Below, piece by piece: positions 35,495 to 47,155 of a DNA stretch of 64,000 bases. The notes beneath the pieces were generated by a model. It saw nothing but the letters and a program-made list of their open reading frames with translations. It made no database searches and had not been told where the DNA came from. The position numbers and the translations under genes were made by a program. Position 1 is the stretch's first letter. Each line of letters begins with the position of its first letter. The DNA comes from Talpa occidentalis (lineage: Eukaryota > Chordata > Mammalia > Eulipotyphla > Talpidae). The stretch lies in NCBI RefSeq assembly GCF_014898055.3, contig NW_023601212.1, forward strand, positions 53,184,329-53,248,328, given 5' to 3'.

Positions 35495-35730
35495 AAATTT
35501 TGAAAAGGTTTATTTACAAGGAGAATGGGAAGAGGGAGTAGAGAGAGAGAATGGTTAATTGATCAACATGTCCTACCAGTACCACCATCTGAGCTGAGAC
35601 ACCAGGGTTTTAGTTGACAGCCTGAAAAGCAAGAGAGGCCAAGCCTACATGTATTCAGTATAAACCAAGCAGCACTACCCCCATTCAGGAAGTCAGAGTC
35701 ACGACATGCTGGGAATTGTAGTCTTTGGCA
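35495..35730 (-). mobile_element. LTR-like repeat 'family Y', copy b
   Basis: 'aaaaggtttatttacaagg' and the following purine-rich segment align with 40,628 onward. Read on the minus strand this gives CCTTGTAAATAAACC, with an AATAAA polyadenylation signal. Confidence 0.5.
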
Positions 35731-36199
35731 CCTGAGAGCTCTTCAGATGGAGATGGTAATGGAATCTGTGAAAAACATCAGGGGGTAGAGTTCATTCAGG
35801 GTGTCACTCACTGGCTCAGTTTATTCCTTCCTCCAGTAGTATCAAACAAATGATTTAGATTTGCTGCCTTCAGAGACTCTGTTATTTACTACTGAGCTAA
35901 CCACCTCTGTTCGGTATATAGTAGAATACTTTGCAATACTTGATGACATGCTTTTTAAGAGTCGATGATCATAATTTCAAGAGGATAAAAAGGTTGAAAT
36001 GCAGCATAGTGGGAAACAGGACATGGCTCGAAAGACCTGTGAATTACTTAACGGGTCTGGGAGAGCCTCGGTTGGCAGCTCTAAACCATTAATTTTATTT
36101 GAAAAATAGCAAAATTCACAAATTTAGAGGTCTAATTAGCTTTTTAATGATTCATGCATCAGGTAGCATCTTCAAGAGCTAACACAAAATAGAAGGATT
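35731..36199. other. Unassigned, AT-rich
   Basis: No gene or assignable repeat. Confidence 0.4.
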
Positions 36200-36650
36200 T
36201 TATGGACACAAAAATATCCAGAAAGATGTCATTATAAGTGGAATCTAAAATAATCAAACTTATAGAAACAGAATAGAATGGTGGTTACGAAACTGGGGGT
36301 GGGTGGAGGAACTGGGGAGATGGTGATACGAAAGGGGAGACATTGGCCAGTGGATACAAATTTTTTATTATAAGATGAATAAGGTCTGAAGACCTAATGT
36401 AAAACATGGTAAATATAGTTGAAAACAATATTGAATGACTAAAGTATTCTAAGAAAGTGGAACTTAAATGTTTTCATCAAAATAAAAGGTGAATATGTGA
36501 GGTGATAGGTGTATAACTAGATGGGTGGAAAATCCCTTCACAATGTTTTTGTATCACCTCATCACCATGTACAGTTTAAATATCTTACAATTTCATTTCA
36601 AACATACCATAACAAAGCTGAATTTTTTAATAAAAACTGTTGAAATAAAA
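36200..36650 (+). mobile_element. Old L1 3'UTR
   Basis: 'gtggaatctaaaataatcaa', 'agaatggtggttacgaaact' and 'caccatgtacagtttaaata' follow the order of an L1M-type 3' end, closing with AATAAAAACTG. Confidence 0.75.
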
Positions 36651-36654
36651 AATA

Positions 36655-36972
36655 TGCCAACAAATTTTTTGACAATCCCCCCATCAAGAGGTGGAGTGGA
36701 TATCATGAGTAGACTTATAGAAAGGCCCTTGTGGCAAGTTGCTGAAATCAGCCAATAGCCCCATCAGTGAGTTTGTAGGGATCCCTCCCTCCAGATGACT
36801 GCAAACCTGGCTGCTGCTCCACTGAAACCTCATGAGAAACCTGAAGCCAGAAACTTCCAGCTAAGCTGCTTCCAAATTCCTGAACCTTGAAAACTGAAAT
36901 AATAAATGTGTTTAAGCTGCTGAGTTTGGGTTGGTAATCTGTGATGCAACAATAGCTAACTATGATAACAGA
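36655..36972 (+). mobile_element. MLT1-like LTR (ERVL-MaLR)
   Basis: 'ccccatcaagaggtggagtg' ... 'aaataataaatgtgtttaag' ... 'gatgcaacaatagctaacta' resembles a diverged MLT1 LTR in plus orientation, with its AATAAA signal near the 3' end. Confidence 0.6.
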
Positions 36973-37440
36973 CAGCGGCTTGCTCCTAATGAGGAAGAGC
37001 AGTCACTAGATGTCACCGTGAGCCCTGATTTCTGCCCTAAGGAATTAAAAGAGAATTGGAGCATATCTCTGTTTCCAATTGCTACATCCTCCCACTCCTC
37101 ACTCCTGCATACCCCAAACCTCCATCTCTACAGCTCTCCATATCCCCTCTCACCCCCTTGCATGGTCAATATAAAGCTATTTAGGTCGGTTGTCAGACAG
37201 CTCTTCTATTCACCTACCCCACTTTCAAGTGAACCATCCTAGCTCTAGTGCCCAGGGAGAGGGACCCTCTGGGAAGGGGGGGAAGAAGAACTGTGGGAAG
37301 TTTCTCTACATTTGTTATACACTGATAATCCTGTTAATTTCTTCTTCTTCTTTTTTTTTCTTTATGGCAATTCCTTCCCCATGGGATAAGGGAATCAATG
37401 TGAGGTTTCTCCCAAATCTGAAATGTTCTAGAATTTGGAA
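36973..37440. other. Unassigned
   Basis: Pyrimidine-rich with a short T-run at about 37,344-37,360. No gene seen. Confidence 0.4.
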
Positions 37441-37535
37441 CATAACTCTATGAAGGAGTATTTTATCCCCATTTTGCATATAAGGAAACAAAGGAGCAGA
37501 AAGATTAAGCAACCGTCCAACTCAAAATTTCTAGT
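37441..37535 (-). mobile_element. MIR fragment
   Basis: 'tatccccattttgcatataa' followed by 'ggaaacaaaggagcagaaag' and 'attaagcaaccg' match reverse MIR core. Confidence 0.6.
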
Positions 37536-37745
37536 CACATTTGCAAAGCCCCCTTTTCCCCAGAAGATTAACACTTACAGTTTCCAGAGATTAGGATGTG
37601 GTATCTTTAGATGGCTATTTTTCAGCTGACTACAACACAACAAATTGTAACAGGCGGCATCTCACAACTGTGAATATCAAGTGATAATCACTTATTTTCA
37701 TTCAAGTAGCTGAAGGGACAATAAAAATATAATTTTTCCTGTCAC

Positions 37746-38015
37746 TTTTTTTTTTAAGATTTATTTATTTATGCATGTAAGAGCTGTGGTGCAGGCCAGA
37801 GGTGCAAGGGGTGTATGAGAGGGTTCACCAGAGACAGTGGGGAACAGAACAGGCAGATCTACTGAAATACACTGCTGAGGGGAGCAGCAGGCAAGATAGG
37901 AGAGCTCCCTGGCCAGCTGGGTGAGCTCCCTGGTCAGGGTTCGAACTCATGCTGCAGTGGTTCCCACAGCTTCATAGTGCTGAGACTTAACCCCTAGCAC
38001 CACCAGGGAGGCTTG
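37746..38015 (-). mobile_element. tRNA-derived SINE, subtype B
   Basis: T-run, AAGATTTATTTATTTATGCATG, ending CACCACCAGGGAGGC. Target duplication cctgtcac on both sides. A partial internal duplication (gagctccctggycagc) lies near 37,903-37,937. Confidence 0.88.
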
Positions 38016-38429
38016 CCTGTCACATTAAAGAAATATTTCCTGTCACTTAATGGAGCTACAGTGCACCTTAGAGATCATGTATATTGCAGCAAACAAACTG
38101 CAAATGTCCAAGGAGAAAAGAAAACATCCGTGAGAAGTCCAAGAAAATCTAAGCAACTCTACCATATAAAAGGTAACAAAATACACACAACAGCTAAATG
38201 CAATCACTGACCTGATCAGAAAAAAAAATTGCTAGAAAGAACTTATTGGGGAAAAGTGATGAAATTTTATAGCTCTATGTCAATGTTACATTCTCTGAAT
38301 TTGAAATTTGTACCAGTATTGCATAAGAAAATGACTTTGTTCTTGGGAGCTACGTATGGATTTCTTAGGACAGACAAGTCATAATGTCCACAACCTGTTT
38401 TGCAAATGTTTCAGGAAAAATATGTTAAT

Positions 38430-38640
38430 AAAATATAAATATATATAAAGGGAATGAGAGGAAGTAGAAAGAAGAGAACTAGGGAAAGAGAGGGAAAACA
38501 AATGTTGTGAAGTATTACTCATTGGTGAATCTAAATGAAACTTATGCTACAGGTCATTGTACCATTCCAGTAACTTTTCTGCTGGTTTGAAATTTTTCTC
38601 AACATAAAATGTTAAAACTAATTATCATGTAAAAGTTAGG
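38430..38640 (+). mobile_element. Possible old L1 3'UTR end
   Basis: 'attggtgaatctaaatgaaa' ... 'taacttttctgctggtttga' ... 'ttctcaacataaaatgttaa' resembles the 3' terminus of L1M elements. Confidence 0.5.
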
Positions 38641-39040
38641 AAGGATGTAGACAAGTGGAAAGTTTTGGACTCCGCTAGGTAGAAAGCAAAGTAGTATAGT
38701 TATCTGGATAATAATGTAATAATACTAATGTGATATTATACTGTATCTGCATATTAATATAACAATATAAGTAATATAACAGCAATAAAGATATGATAAA
38801 CAATGAACATGTCTATATCCTATAATCCAGATATTCAAATGGTATTAGAAGCAAAAATAATAGAACTTTGTATTTATTTCACCTGCTAAGAAAAATATTC
38901 ACATTTTATAATGGATATTAATAGTAGTATGATGGGACATTGATATATTTATAAATAAAGAAGGAAATATTGGGAATAGACAGTCAAATTTTGTATTGAT
39001 AGGGCAGCTTAATCAGTAAAGTAGAAAACCACTGCTCTTA
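38641..39040. other. Unassigned, very AT-rich
   Basis: TAATAT-rich sequence at 38,710-38,790. Possibly decayed L1. Confidence 0.4.
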
Positions 39041-39054
39041 AGAAAATCAAACAT

Positions 39055-39157
39055 GCAGGTTTCCCTGCTCTCCACTCTGTCTCTCAACCCCCCACCTCCA
39101 TACCTCTGGCCTACACCCCATCTCTTGTATGCATAAAATAAATAAATCTTAAAAAAA
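39055..39157 (+). mobile_element. 5'-truncated tRNA-derived SINE (tail half only)
   Basis: Only the last ~100 bases are present ('tccactctgtctctcaac' ... 'cttgtatgcataaaataaat'). A target duplication (aaRaatcaaacat) still flanks it, so truncation happened at insertion. Both pol III boxes are absent. Confidence 0.85.
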
Positions 39158-39174
39158 GAGAATCAAACATCCAT

Positions 39175-39420
39175 AAGGAAATATGTATATATAACTACAA
39201 CATGATTTGCAATAGCAAAAAATTTGGAACATCCTAAATGTCCATCAGTAAAAGAAAAGATAAACTGTTTTATCAGTATGATGGGATATTAAATAGCACA
39301 TAAAAGGAATGAAAAGAGTTTTAAGTATCTACATGGTAGATTTAGACAATGTTGAGTGAATACAGCAAATTGCAGTACAATAAAGAAACACTGCTAAACA
39401 GTACGCATTCTGTGAGGCAC
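39175..39420 (+). mobile_element. Old L1 ORF2 fragment
   Basis: 'gatttgcaatagcaaaaaat' ... 'cctaaatgtccatcagtaaa' ... 'atgggatattaaatagcaca' is L1 ORF2 3' region, decayed. Confidence 0.65.
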
Positions 39421-40623
39421 ATACCTGGGTGCTTGCTCTATTATTCTTTGACATTTTCTGTTACTTTTTTCCCAAGAAGCAAAACAGACATGATTTTTTT
39501 TTTTCTCTGATAACTTGCAATTCCTATACATTAAGCACCTGACAAGTCAGATGTGTTCCTACAAATTGCCACGTGTCTCAGCTTATGCCTACACAAATGC
39601 AACTTTAAATCAGAGCTTCCAAAAGAAATGCTTATCAACAGAAAATCCATGTGTCTTATTTTCAAAATACGTGTTCTTAATTTTATAGAAATGTAAACTT
39701 ATCACTGCTGAATATCTAATTATCACTTATGGTTCCATATATTCCAGATATTCTGCAATGATAAGTTGTTGGTCATTTAAGCAAGGATTTCCAGGATACT
39801 GGAAATTCTCTCCAAGATTAAAAAATAACACCAAAGTTGTATGTTGCTGAGTCATATATATTAAAGTTCATTACAACTTTTATATAAAATTATAAAGGTC
39901 TTTTTAATGGCTCACTTGGCTCAATAGTTCAAGTTATGCCTATATATTGAAAGAACTGTCAGTATTCAGGGACTAACTAATTTAGATTTGTGTAATATTT
40001 GACTTCCTCATAGCATTTTCGTTTGCACCTGTGCCTATTCTATCTCTATTACAGAGAAAGAGTGGTAAAGCTTAATATTGGTCTATTTAACTATTTTGGG
40101 GAAGAATGAATTACGCTTGAGTGATTAAAAAACAACAGACACTATTCATTTAAAGGAGACTCAAGGATTACCCCCAATGTTTCACTGTAGGAACTTCCTT
40201 TCACTCTCATTTGCATTAATGTTTAGGAGATGTTTCCCATATTATTGCTGCCCAAAAATCTGTAGGACAAAAATTTCCAAGGGCAATCCATGTTCTTTCC
40301 AATAGACCTGTCCATTATTTTAAGTGCTGAGCTGGAAAAGCTGGGGAGTGGGAAGATAAGATATCTGTTTGAAGGAGTTTGTTAGGCACTCCTCTTACCA
40401 TTATTTTTTTTTAATGTGTGCAGGATCCATAGTAGTGTCTCTTTTCTATCCTTACATTAGATATTTGGTTTTCTTTTTCTTTCCCTGAAAAGTCTCATCA
40501 AAGGCTTATCAAATTTTATTAGTCCCTTTTTTATTTTTGGAAATCTATTTTTTATGTTTGTTGATTATCTGCTATATCTGTTTTTTATCTCATTATTTTC
40601 TTTTCTTTTTTTTTTTTTTTAAA
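39421..40623. other. Unassigned, AT-rich
   Basis: Contains T-rich runs (40,605-40,620). No gene or repeat I can name. Confidence 0.45.
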
Positions 40624-41200
40624 GGTTAACAAAAGGTTTATTTACAAGGGAAGGGGAATGAGGAAATGTACAACTCAGGGAGAAAAGAGGGAGAGAAATT
40701 CTTTTTTTCTTTTTCTTTTTCAAAGATGTGTTTATACATGCTGGGGTACAGGACAGAGATGTAGGGGGTGAGAGGATTCACTAGAGACAGAGTGGGGGAA
40801 CAGAACAGGCAGGCTGAGTGAAATACACTGCTGAGGGGAGCAGCGGGTGAGATAGGAGAGGTCTGCTTCGCCATGTGGGTTTCTCCCTGGCCATCCCAGG
40901 ACTGAACTCTGGCTGCAGAGGCTGCAGATTGCTTCATAGTGTGGTGCTTAACCCCTTGTGCCACCAGGGAGGCCTGGGAGATAAATTCTTAAATGTGTCC
41001 TACCTGTTCTGCTGACCTGGAATCCCAAATGACCCACTGTGACCAAACCTTCCTGGCCAAGAGCACAAGCCAAATGTGCCAGATCCCACTAACATGGCTG
41101 GTTTTTGTTTACAAACAGAGAAAATGGCTGCTTAACTCCACCCTTAGGTCCTCGCAACTTCCCTTCCCTTCCCCCCTTTCACTTTTTGCCACCATTTCCA
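40624..41200 (-). mobile_element. LTR-like repeat 'family Y', copy c, split by a SINE
   Basis: 'aaaaggtttatttacaaggg' aligns with copy b, and 'taactccacccttaggtcct' with copy a. The 40,704-40,975 interval is an inserted SINE. A reverse-strand AATAAA lies near the left end. Confidence 0.5.
40704..40975 (-). mobile_element. tRNA-derived SINE, subtype B
   Basis: T-rich left end, ACATGCTGGGGTACAGG, right end TGTGCCACCAGGGAGGCC. Target duplication gggagaKaaattctt (40,689-40,703; 40,976-40,990). Confidence 0.9.
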
Positions 41201-42714
41201 GGGTGTTGAAGATCAAATGTATGGATGCTGGAGTATAGTCTCAGATGAAAATTTTTCTCAGGGTTCCCATTGGAAAGCAAACCAGTCTCTCCAGGTATTG
41301 TCCATTGTGGAAAGCAAAAGTCCTCCATTCCTGGGAAATAGTTTATCAGATCAAGCCAAAACAAAAAACAAAAAATCATACACACACACACACATCTGGA
41401 GGCATTAACCAAAACAAAACAGCAAAGATATCAAATCACAGGAAAGAATATTAAAATTGTTTCAATTTATGCAAAAATAGGTTTTCTCAACTTTGATCCC
41501 AAATTGTTTCAACAGCGTAGCAAAAGTTTGCAAACCAAATCTACTTTTAAACCATAGTACCTATTTTTGCATAAAATCACAGGGCAGAATAACTAAAACA
41601 GCAATTTTAGCTGCTTTGTTGGACTACTCCATAAAGGACCATAGTGAATTCTTGACATCTGGTCCAGGTAGGCTTCAAGAACAAAGTTGGTCTCATCAGA
41701 CCCCACCTGAGCTTCCTCTTCTCAAGGGTACCAGGGCTTTTTCTTTTTTCAGGTTGTCCTGCCCATGGAGGCAGCTTCCTCACCTCCCTTGGAGGTCTCT
41801 GGAACCTACGGACAAAGCAACAGGTTCTCCTCTTCTTCGTTCAGCTCTGTTTCAACTTCCTGGAAGCTTCCATTCAAAGCCACACAATGACACTCATGTC
41901 CAATTGTTTTAGTTTAAGCAGACAAAATCCCTATGGAAGTTATGCAAAAATAGACTCTGAGATAAGTAGTAAAAAATACTACCACTATTTTCATGCTGTG
42001 TTGGTATCAAGAGGAGAGAAAAAGTAAACACAAGTTAGCTTTGCTGGAAAAAATAATACAACATTGCTGCAGATCCTAGTCACTCAAAACAAGAAAACTT
42101 TATGAATTCAGAACAAAATGCAAAAAAAAAAAAAAATACCAGTATTATGTCAAAGAAAACTTAGTAAAAATCAGATGTATTTCCAGGTCTATTCAGTTCT
42201 TTGTAGGAAATTTTTCTCTCAACAGTTCCATCAATACGAATCTGTTGAGGCCTTTTCTCCCTATTTTCTCTAGAAACATTTTCTGTACACTATACAATAT
42301 TTCAAGGCAACAATCACCATTGACAATTTACATACATATCAGGTACTGAGAGTTTGTATACATGTTTTAGAAAATCAAAGTGAACATTTCTGTACATGTC
42401 AAAGTGTTACCCTTTTCCCAAGTGACAATGCTTCCCTTCCAGTTTTACTTTACTAGGTAAGCCAAATAGGATAAATTCATCTACTGCCTTTCCCAAGAGG
42501 AAAGGGAGAAATCTTGTGGAGTGTCTCAGGAGCTCAACTGAGGTTCCACAAAATTTCCTTCTATTAACCGAATGACAGACTACCTAATTTTTACTTGAAT
42601 TTAGATTTCTGGGAAGCTTTGCCATAAATGTCAGAATACAGCGGAAACAATATTCAATCTCCATGAAGGCACCACCTTAGTTAGTAGTACAATGTTGACA
42701 ATCAAAACATAACC
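41201..42714. other. Unassigned
   Basis: Contains a short (CA)n at 41,381-41,393 and an A-run at 42,122-42,136. The 42.1-42.7 kb part has the look of 3'-UTR-like AT-rich sequence, but I cannot identify a source gene. Confidence 0.4.
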
Positions 42715-43610
42715 TTTAATTTTTTTTCTCTTTTTCTTTTTCTTTTTTCTCTTCTGGCTTTACTTATTTTCTGTTCTTATCTTTACTATTTCATTTCTCC
42801 TACTTTCCAGTGATTTTTAACTTCTGTACATGAATAGAATGCTTATTTAAAAATGTTCAGTCTTGGGCCTCCCCTGGTGGCACAGTGGTTGAGTGCTAGG
42901 CTGTGAAGCTGCCCGCAGCCTCTGCAGTGCCAGTTCCATCCCCAGCCTCCAGCGAGGGTCCCATGTGGTGTGACAGACCTCTCCTGCCGTGCCCGCTGCT
43001 CCCCTCAGCAGTGTATTTTGTCAGTCTGCCTATTCTGTTCCCTGCTCTGTCTCTGGTGAATTCTCTCACCCTCCCGTGCTTCTGAGTGTACCCAGTGCTT
43101 GTATAAATAAATAAATCTTTAAAAAAATAAAATAAAATAAAATAAAAATGTTTTCTTCATTTCCATTATATACCTTCAAAGGCTATAACTCTTCTAAGAA
43201 TTTCTTTAGCTAAATTATGCAAATTTTTATATATAATATTTCCATATTGCTCAAAATACTTTAAAATTCTGTTATGTTTTCTTTTTTGACCATAGGTTAT
43301 TAACATGTGCTAATTTCAAAATATATAAGAATTTCTAATATCTTTAATTATTAACTTCTAACTTAACTCCAATAGTCCATAATGTATTTTATTTAGTTGA
43401 TATGCATTCAATCATTTGAACTTCAATACAACTTGCTGTGTAGTCAAATTTGTGGTCAGTTTCTGTAGACATTTCATGTGTACTTGAAAGAAAATATATT
43501 CTGAAGTGCTTGGGTAGAATGTTCCATATTTACCCATTAGGGCAAATTTCTTGACTATGCATTCCTGGTATTATATCCTTTTTAAGATTTTGTCTCTTTA
43601 CTCTATAAAT
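42715..43610 (-). mobile_element. Old L1 body fragment, split by a SINE
   Basis: 'ttatctttactatttcattt' before the SINE, and 'catttcatgtgtacttgaaa' followed by 'gaaaatatattctgaagtgc' and 'gggtagaatgttccatattt' after it, match the L1 ORF2 region read in reverse. Confidence 0.6.
42865..43143 (+). mobile_element. tRNA-derived SINE, subtype A
   Basis: GGGCCTCCCCTGGTGGCACA head, mutated B box (AGTTCCATCCCCAG), GTATAAATAAATAAATCTTT tail and an AATAA-rich end. Flanked by aaaaatgtt. Confidence 0.88.
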
Positions 43611-43856
43611 TACTAAAAAAAATATGTGTATAAAAGCTCTCACAATGATTCTGTACTGGACTGTTTGTCTCTATTTTTGACCAATTTTACTCTATATATT
43701 TTAAGACCATACTACCTTTCCACTGAAGATGTAGAGGGGAAGGGAGAAGGAAAATTGCTTGCAAAGATAACCCCAGCTCCTTCTAATAAATCCAAAGCAT
43801 TGTTGGGCCAATAACATTGTAGGGCATTTTGATGTACAGTAACATTTAATGACATT

Positions 43857-44233
43857 TGTTATGGCTATGCCCTCCCAAAGAGATAATGTTGGAGTCCTTA
43901 CCTTTAATACCTCAGAAGGTGATCTTATTTGCAGGTAAGGTCTTTGCAGATTTACTAAAGTGATATCATTAAGGTGAGTCCTACTCTGATATCATTAGTG
44001 TTCTTATAAAAGAAGGACAGAGAGTCCCTCTTATAAAAGAGTCAGATAAACATAGGGAGGATACAGCCTTCTACCGGCTATGGAGAGATTTCCCTTCACA
44101 GCTCTCAGAAAAACCAACTCTACAGACATCCTTATCTCAGACTTCTAGTCTCTACAATTATGAGACAATAAATTTCTGCTATTTAAGTTGCACAATTTAT
44201 ATTTTCTTGTGGTAGCACTAGAAAACTAATAGA
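43857..44233 (+). mobile_element. MLT1-type LTR (ERVL-MaLR)
   Basis: Starts TGTTATGGCTATGCCCTCCC and ends near CTAATAGA. Internal 'gttcttataaaagaaggaca', 'atctcagacttctagtctct' and 'gagacaataaatttctgcta' follow the MLT1 consensus order. Solo, no internal viral sequence. Confidence 0.8.
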
Positions 44234-44320
44234 AAATTTATAATAAGATAATTTTATTTTTTTAATTATGAATTCAGCAGAGAATAAAGAAATTTTCTAC
44301 CCTTAAAAATGTAAAACGAG

Positions 44321-44591
44321 GCCTTCCTGGTGGCACAAGGGGTTAAGCACTGCACTATGAAGCAGTCCACAGCTTCTGCAGCATTAGTTTGATCCCCGGC
44401 CGGCCAGGGAGCAACCCACATGGCACAGCAGACCTCTCCTGACTCGCCCACTGCTCCCCTCATCAGTGTACTTCAGTATATCTGTCTGTTCTGCTCCCCA
44501 CTCTCTTTCTGGTGAATCCTCTTACCCCCTGCATCTCTGGCCTGTACCCCAGCTCTTGTATGCATAAATAAATAAATCTTTTTTAAAAAAA
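44321..44591 (+). mobile_element. tRNA-derived SINE, subtype B
   Basis: GCCTTCCTGGTGGCACAAGG head, AGTTTGATCCCCGG B box and TTGTATGCATAAATAAATAA tail. Target duplication gtaaaaYgag. Confidence 0.92.
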
Positions 44592-44601
44592 GTAAAATGA
44601 G

Positions 44602-45734
44602 TACCAGAAGTTAAGGAGAAAAGCTAATCCGCTATTTAGTAGAATGAGCTTTTATATTTTAACAGGAAAGTTAAAATGTTTTATTTTATCTGGTATCAAG
44701 AGAGATTTTTAATTTTTTTATGTGGTATCAAGAGAAACTTTTGTTTAATAAACCTGGTAAGTCAGTCTTATTGAGCAAAAGAAAACAATTCCCATGTCCT
44801 CAGAATTACTTTTCATGATTTCCTAATTAAGGATGAGAAAGGCAATTCCCAAGTTTCCTTCAGAGAAAATTGGTGCAATAAACATAATTAACTCTAATAG
44901 CCTTAATAATAAATTACCAAATCTCATGAGCATAATAAGTACAACCAGGGAATTATTTTAATATGGACATAATGGAATCATCACAAATTCAACTTCTGAT
45001 CAGTGCGAATTACAAATATAGTGTAGATATATTAAACTTTACTCAAAGTCATATTTTAAAGAAGCTAATTTTCTTAGTGCAGATCTTGAGTCATGCTATT
45101 TTTAAGGTCATTTATTATTGGAAAAAGAAGGGTGTGATAAATATACAGCCTTAGCTGTCTGAAGATAATGTCAGCAAGGATAACAATATCCTTATTCAAA
45201 CTCTTCATAGGGAAAATTGAAGTTGAATAAAGCTCAGAATATGAATACAGCCTGAGAGAACTTCTTTAAGACTATCTGTAGGATTTTGTAAACACACACA
45301 TAGGTTTTACTTGTTAGCAATATGCAGATCTCTCTAATTCCCTGAAGTATGCTGCTCGGATATTGTGAGCATTTTGAGGCTCTTGTCTCATATATTCAGA
45401 CCTGTTCCTGGATATGCATCTGACAGATGCCAGCTGATAAATAAGATGAGACAGTTTAATATGTTTCCATCTTTATTGGATTCATAGACCCGGAACAAGT
45501 GGCATATTTGCGCATCAGTTGCAAATTCTTGACTCTTACATCTAATCTGACATGACAGATGTATAGAGAGTTGACTAGATCAATGAAAGTCTGATTTAAA
45601 GTACTTCAGTTTAAATATCTCCAAGTAAAAATTTTGATAAAAGAACAATTAATTCTTTTTCTAGTTCACAGTTTCTTAGAAATGGGGAAAAAAAGTCTTG
45701 GGTATCATCTTCAATCATCAACTTAATGCAGGAA
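44602..45734. other. Unassigned, AT-rich
   Basis: Includes a small repeat of 'tggtatcaagagaRa' at 44,690-44,735. No gene. Confidence 0.45.
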
Positions 45735-45960
45735 ACTCATGCAAATGACCATCTAGCCTCTTCCTAGATACTTCAAGTGACTTGAAAGTTAGAAAGCTCA
45801 CATATGCATTAGATATTCCATTCTACAATCTAACTTCTCCTGTTATTAGAAAATTTTCCCTAGAGTAAGCCCCAAATTGGCCTGCATTTAAGTCTACATT
45901 TAACTTTGCCTTAGGAAGATATAAGGAGTCCATCTTAGAAATGACAGCTTTTCTCTAAGA
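45735..45960. mobile_element. Possible CR1/L3-like relic
   Basis: 'ccattctacaatctaacttc' ... 'ttagaaaattttccctagag' resembles the ancient L3/CR1 3' region. Weak. Confidence 0.3.
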
Positions 45961-46371
45961 GAGTAACCATGTCTCCACTATTTCTAATTACAAAACAAAC
46001 ACATTTCTCTATTTCAGTAAATACCTGGGATACAGATAATTTTCAATGATGGGATTAGAGATAAGTAGAGGCTGGGGCAAATGATTTAATTGCAGAAACT
46101 TCTTCAAAGAGATTTTTGACCCTTGACTCCAAGTTTGTAGAATCTCTCTAGTAACTCATGTCTGAGCTAAGTTTCATATACAGAGAGTCCAAGGGACATC
46201 TCCTGAAGGAAACCAGGAAGGCACCTGCAAAGAAGGAAGTGAAAGGAAACTTCAAAGGACATACAGAAAGAAAGGTCTTAGACAATTTTATAGTTTCTTC
46301 ATGATGTCTGTTGTCTCTTTCCTAATATTAATATTTATATCCTTTTAAATTACAGGCAAAGAAGATCATTA

Positions 46372-46574
46372 TTTTTTAAATAGTTATTTTATTTATGCAT
46401 ACAAGAACTGGGGTCTAAGCCAGAGGTGCGGGGATGGTGAGAGGATTCACCAGAGACACAGTGGGGAGCAGAACAGGCGGATCAACTGAAATACACTGCT
46501 GAGGGGAGCAGCACACCAGTGGCTGCGATAGCTTGATAGTGCTGAGATTTTAACCCCCGCGCCACCAAGGAGGC
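46372..46574 (-). mobile_element. tRNA-derived SINE with internal deletion of the B-box region
   Basis: Left end TAGTTATTTTATTTATGCATAC, right end GCGCCACCAAGGAGGCC. After 'gaggggagcagca' it jumps to 'ccagtggctgcgatagcttg', missing about 60 bases that include the B box. Target duplication aaaggaagatSatta-like on both sides. Confidence 0.85.
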
Positions 46575-46589
46575 CAAAGGAAGATGATT

Positions 46590-47002
46590 ATTAAATCATT
46601 ACTAACACTAAAACATGAGATGTTGCCTCAATTCAGCCATGGTTCCTTCCCTCAGTGGTAAACAGGATTTGTGCATTGTCCTGCAAGTCTATTCTTCCCA
46701 AACTTAGTTCCAGTGAAGAACTCCAAGAAAGAAAGCGTGCACACTAGTTTCTATTAATTCTTAATTTCTGTAAAATCTTATCTCAATCTTTTAAGGTTTG
46801 GAGGCTAATCCTAAAAGGCAAATGTCCTGAGAAAGAGAACTGTAATAGCACATAGGGAAGAATTTAATAAATAGAAATCATCTTTCATTGTTTTAATTTT
46901 TATTAATAGCAATCTCTCCTTATATGTACATAATAATAATTATTCCCTCAAATCTTCAGTTTCGATATGAACATTTTATATCCAGATTGCAAAATAAAGA
47001 TT
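46590..47002. other. Unassigned, AT-rich
   Basis: No gene or repeat that I can name. Confidence 0.45.
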
Positions 47003-47020
47003 AAAACATTACTATTCTAT
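47003..47020. repeat. Target-site duplication, left copy
   Basis: aaaacattactattctat, identical to 48,454-48,471. The preceding bases give the L1 endonuclease pattern TTTT/AA on the opposite strand. Confidence 0.95.
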
Positions 47021-47155
47021 GCAGATTTTTGTGATCAGTCCTTTATCATTAGTGTTGGGTGCAAAAATGTTCTCCCAGTTGGTGGGGTTTCTCTTTGTTT
47101 TTGTTATTGTCTCTTTTGCTGTGCAAAAGCTCTTTAATTTGATATAGTCCCAGCT
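47021..47155 (-). mobile_element. Inverted 5' segment of a young L1
   Basis: Read in reverse this is L1 ORF2 ('caaattaaagagcttttgca', 'agagacaataacaaaaacaa'), which belongs directly upstream of the plus-strand segment that follows. It is the inverted piece of a twin-primed insertion. Confidence 0.88.

Noticed and set aside
42100..42714. Possible processed pseudogene of a 3' UTR
   Set aside because: AT-rich sequence with UTR-like look but no source gene, no clear A-tail at the right end and no target duplication found.
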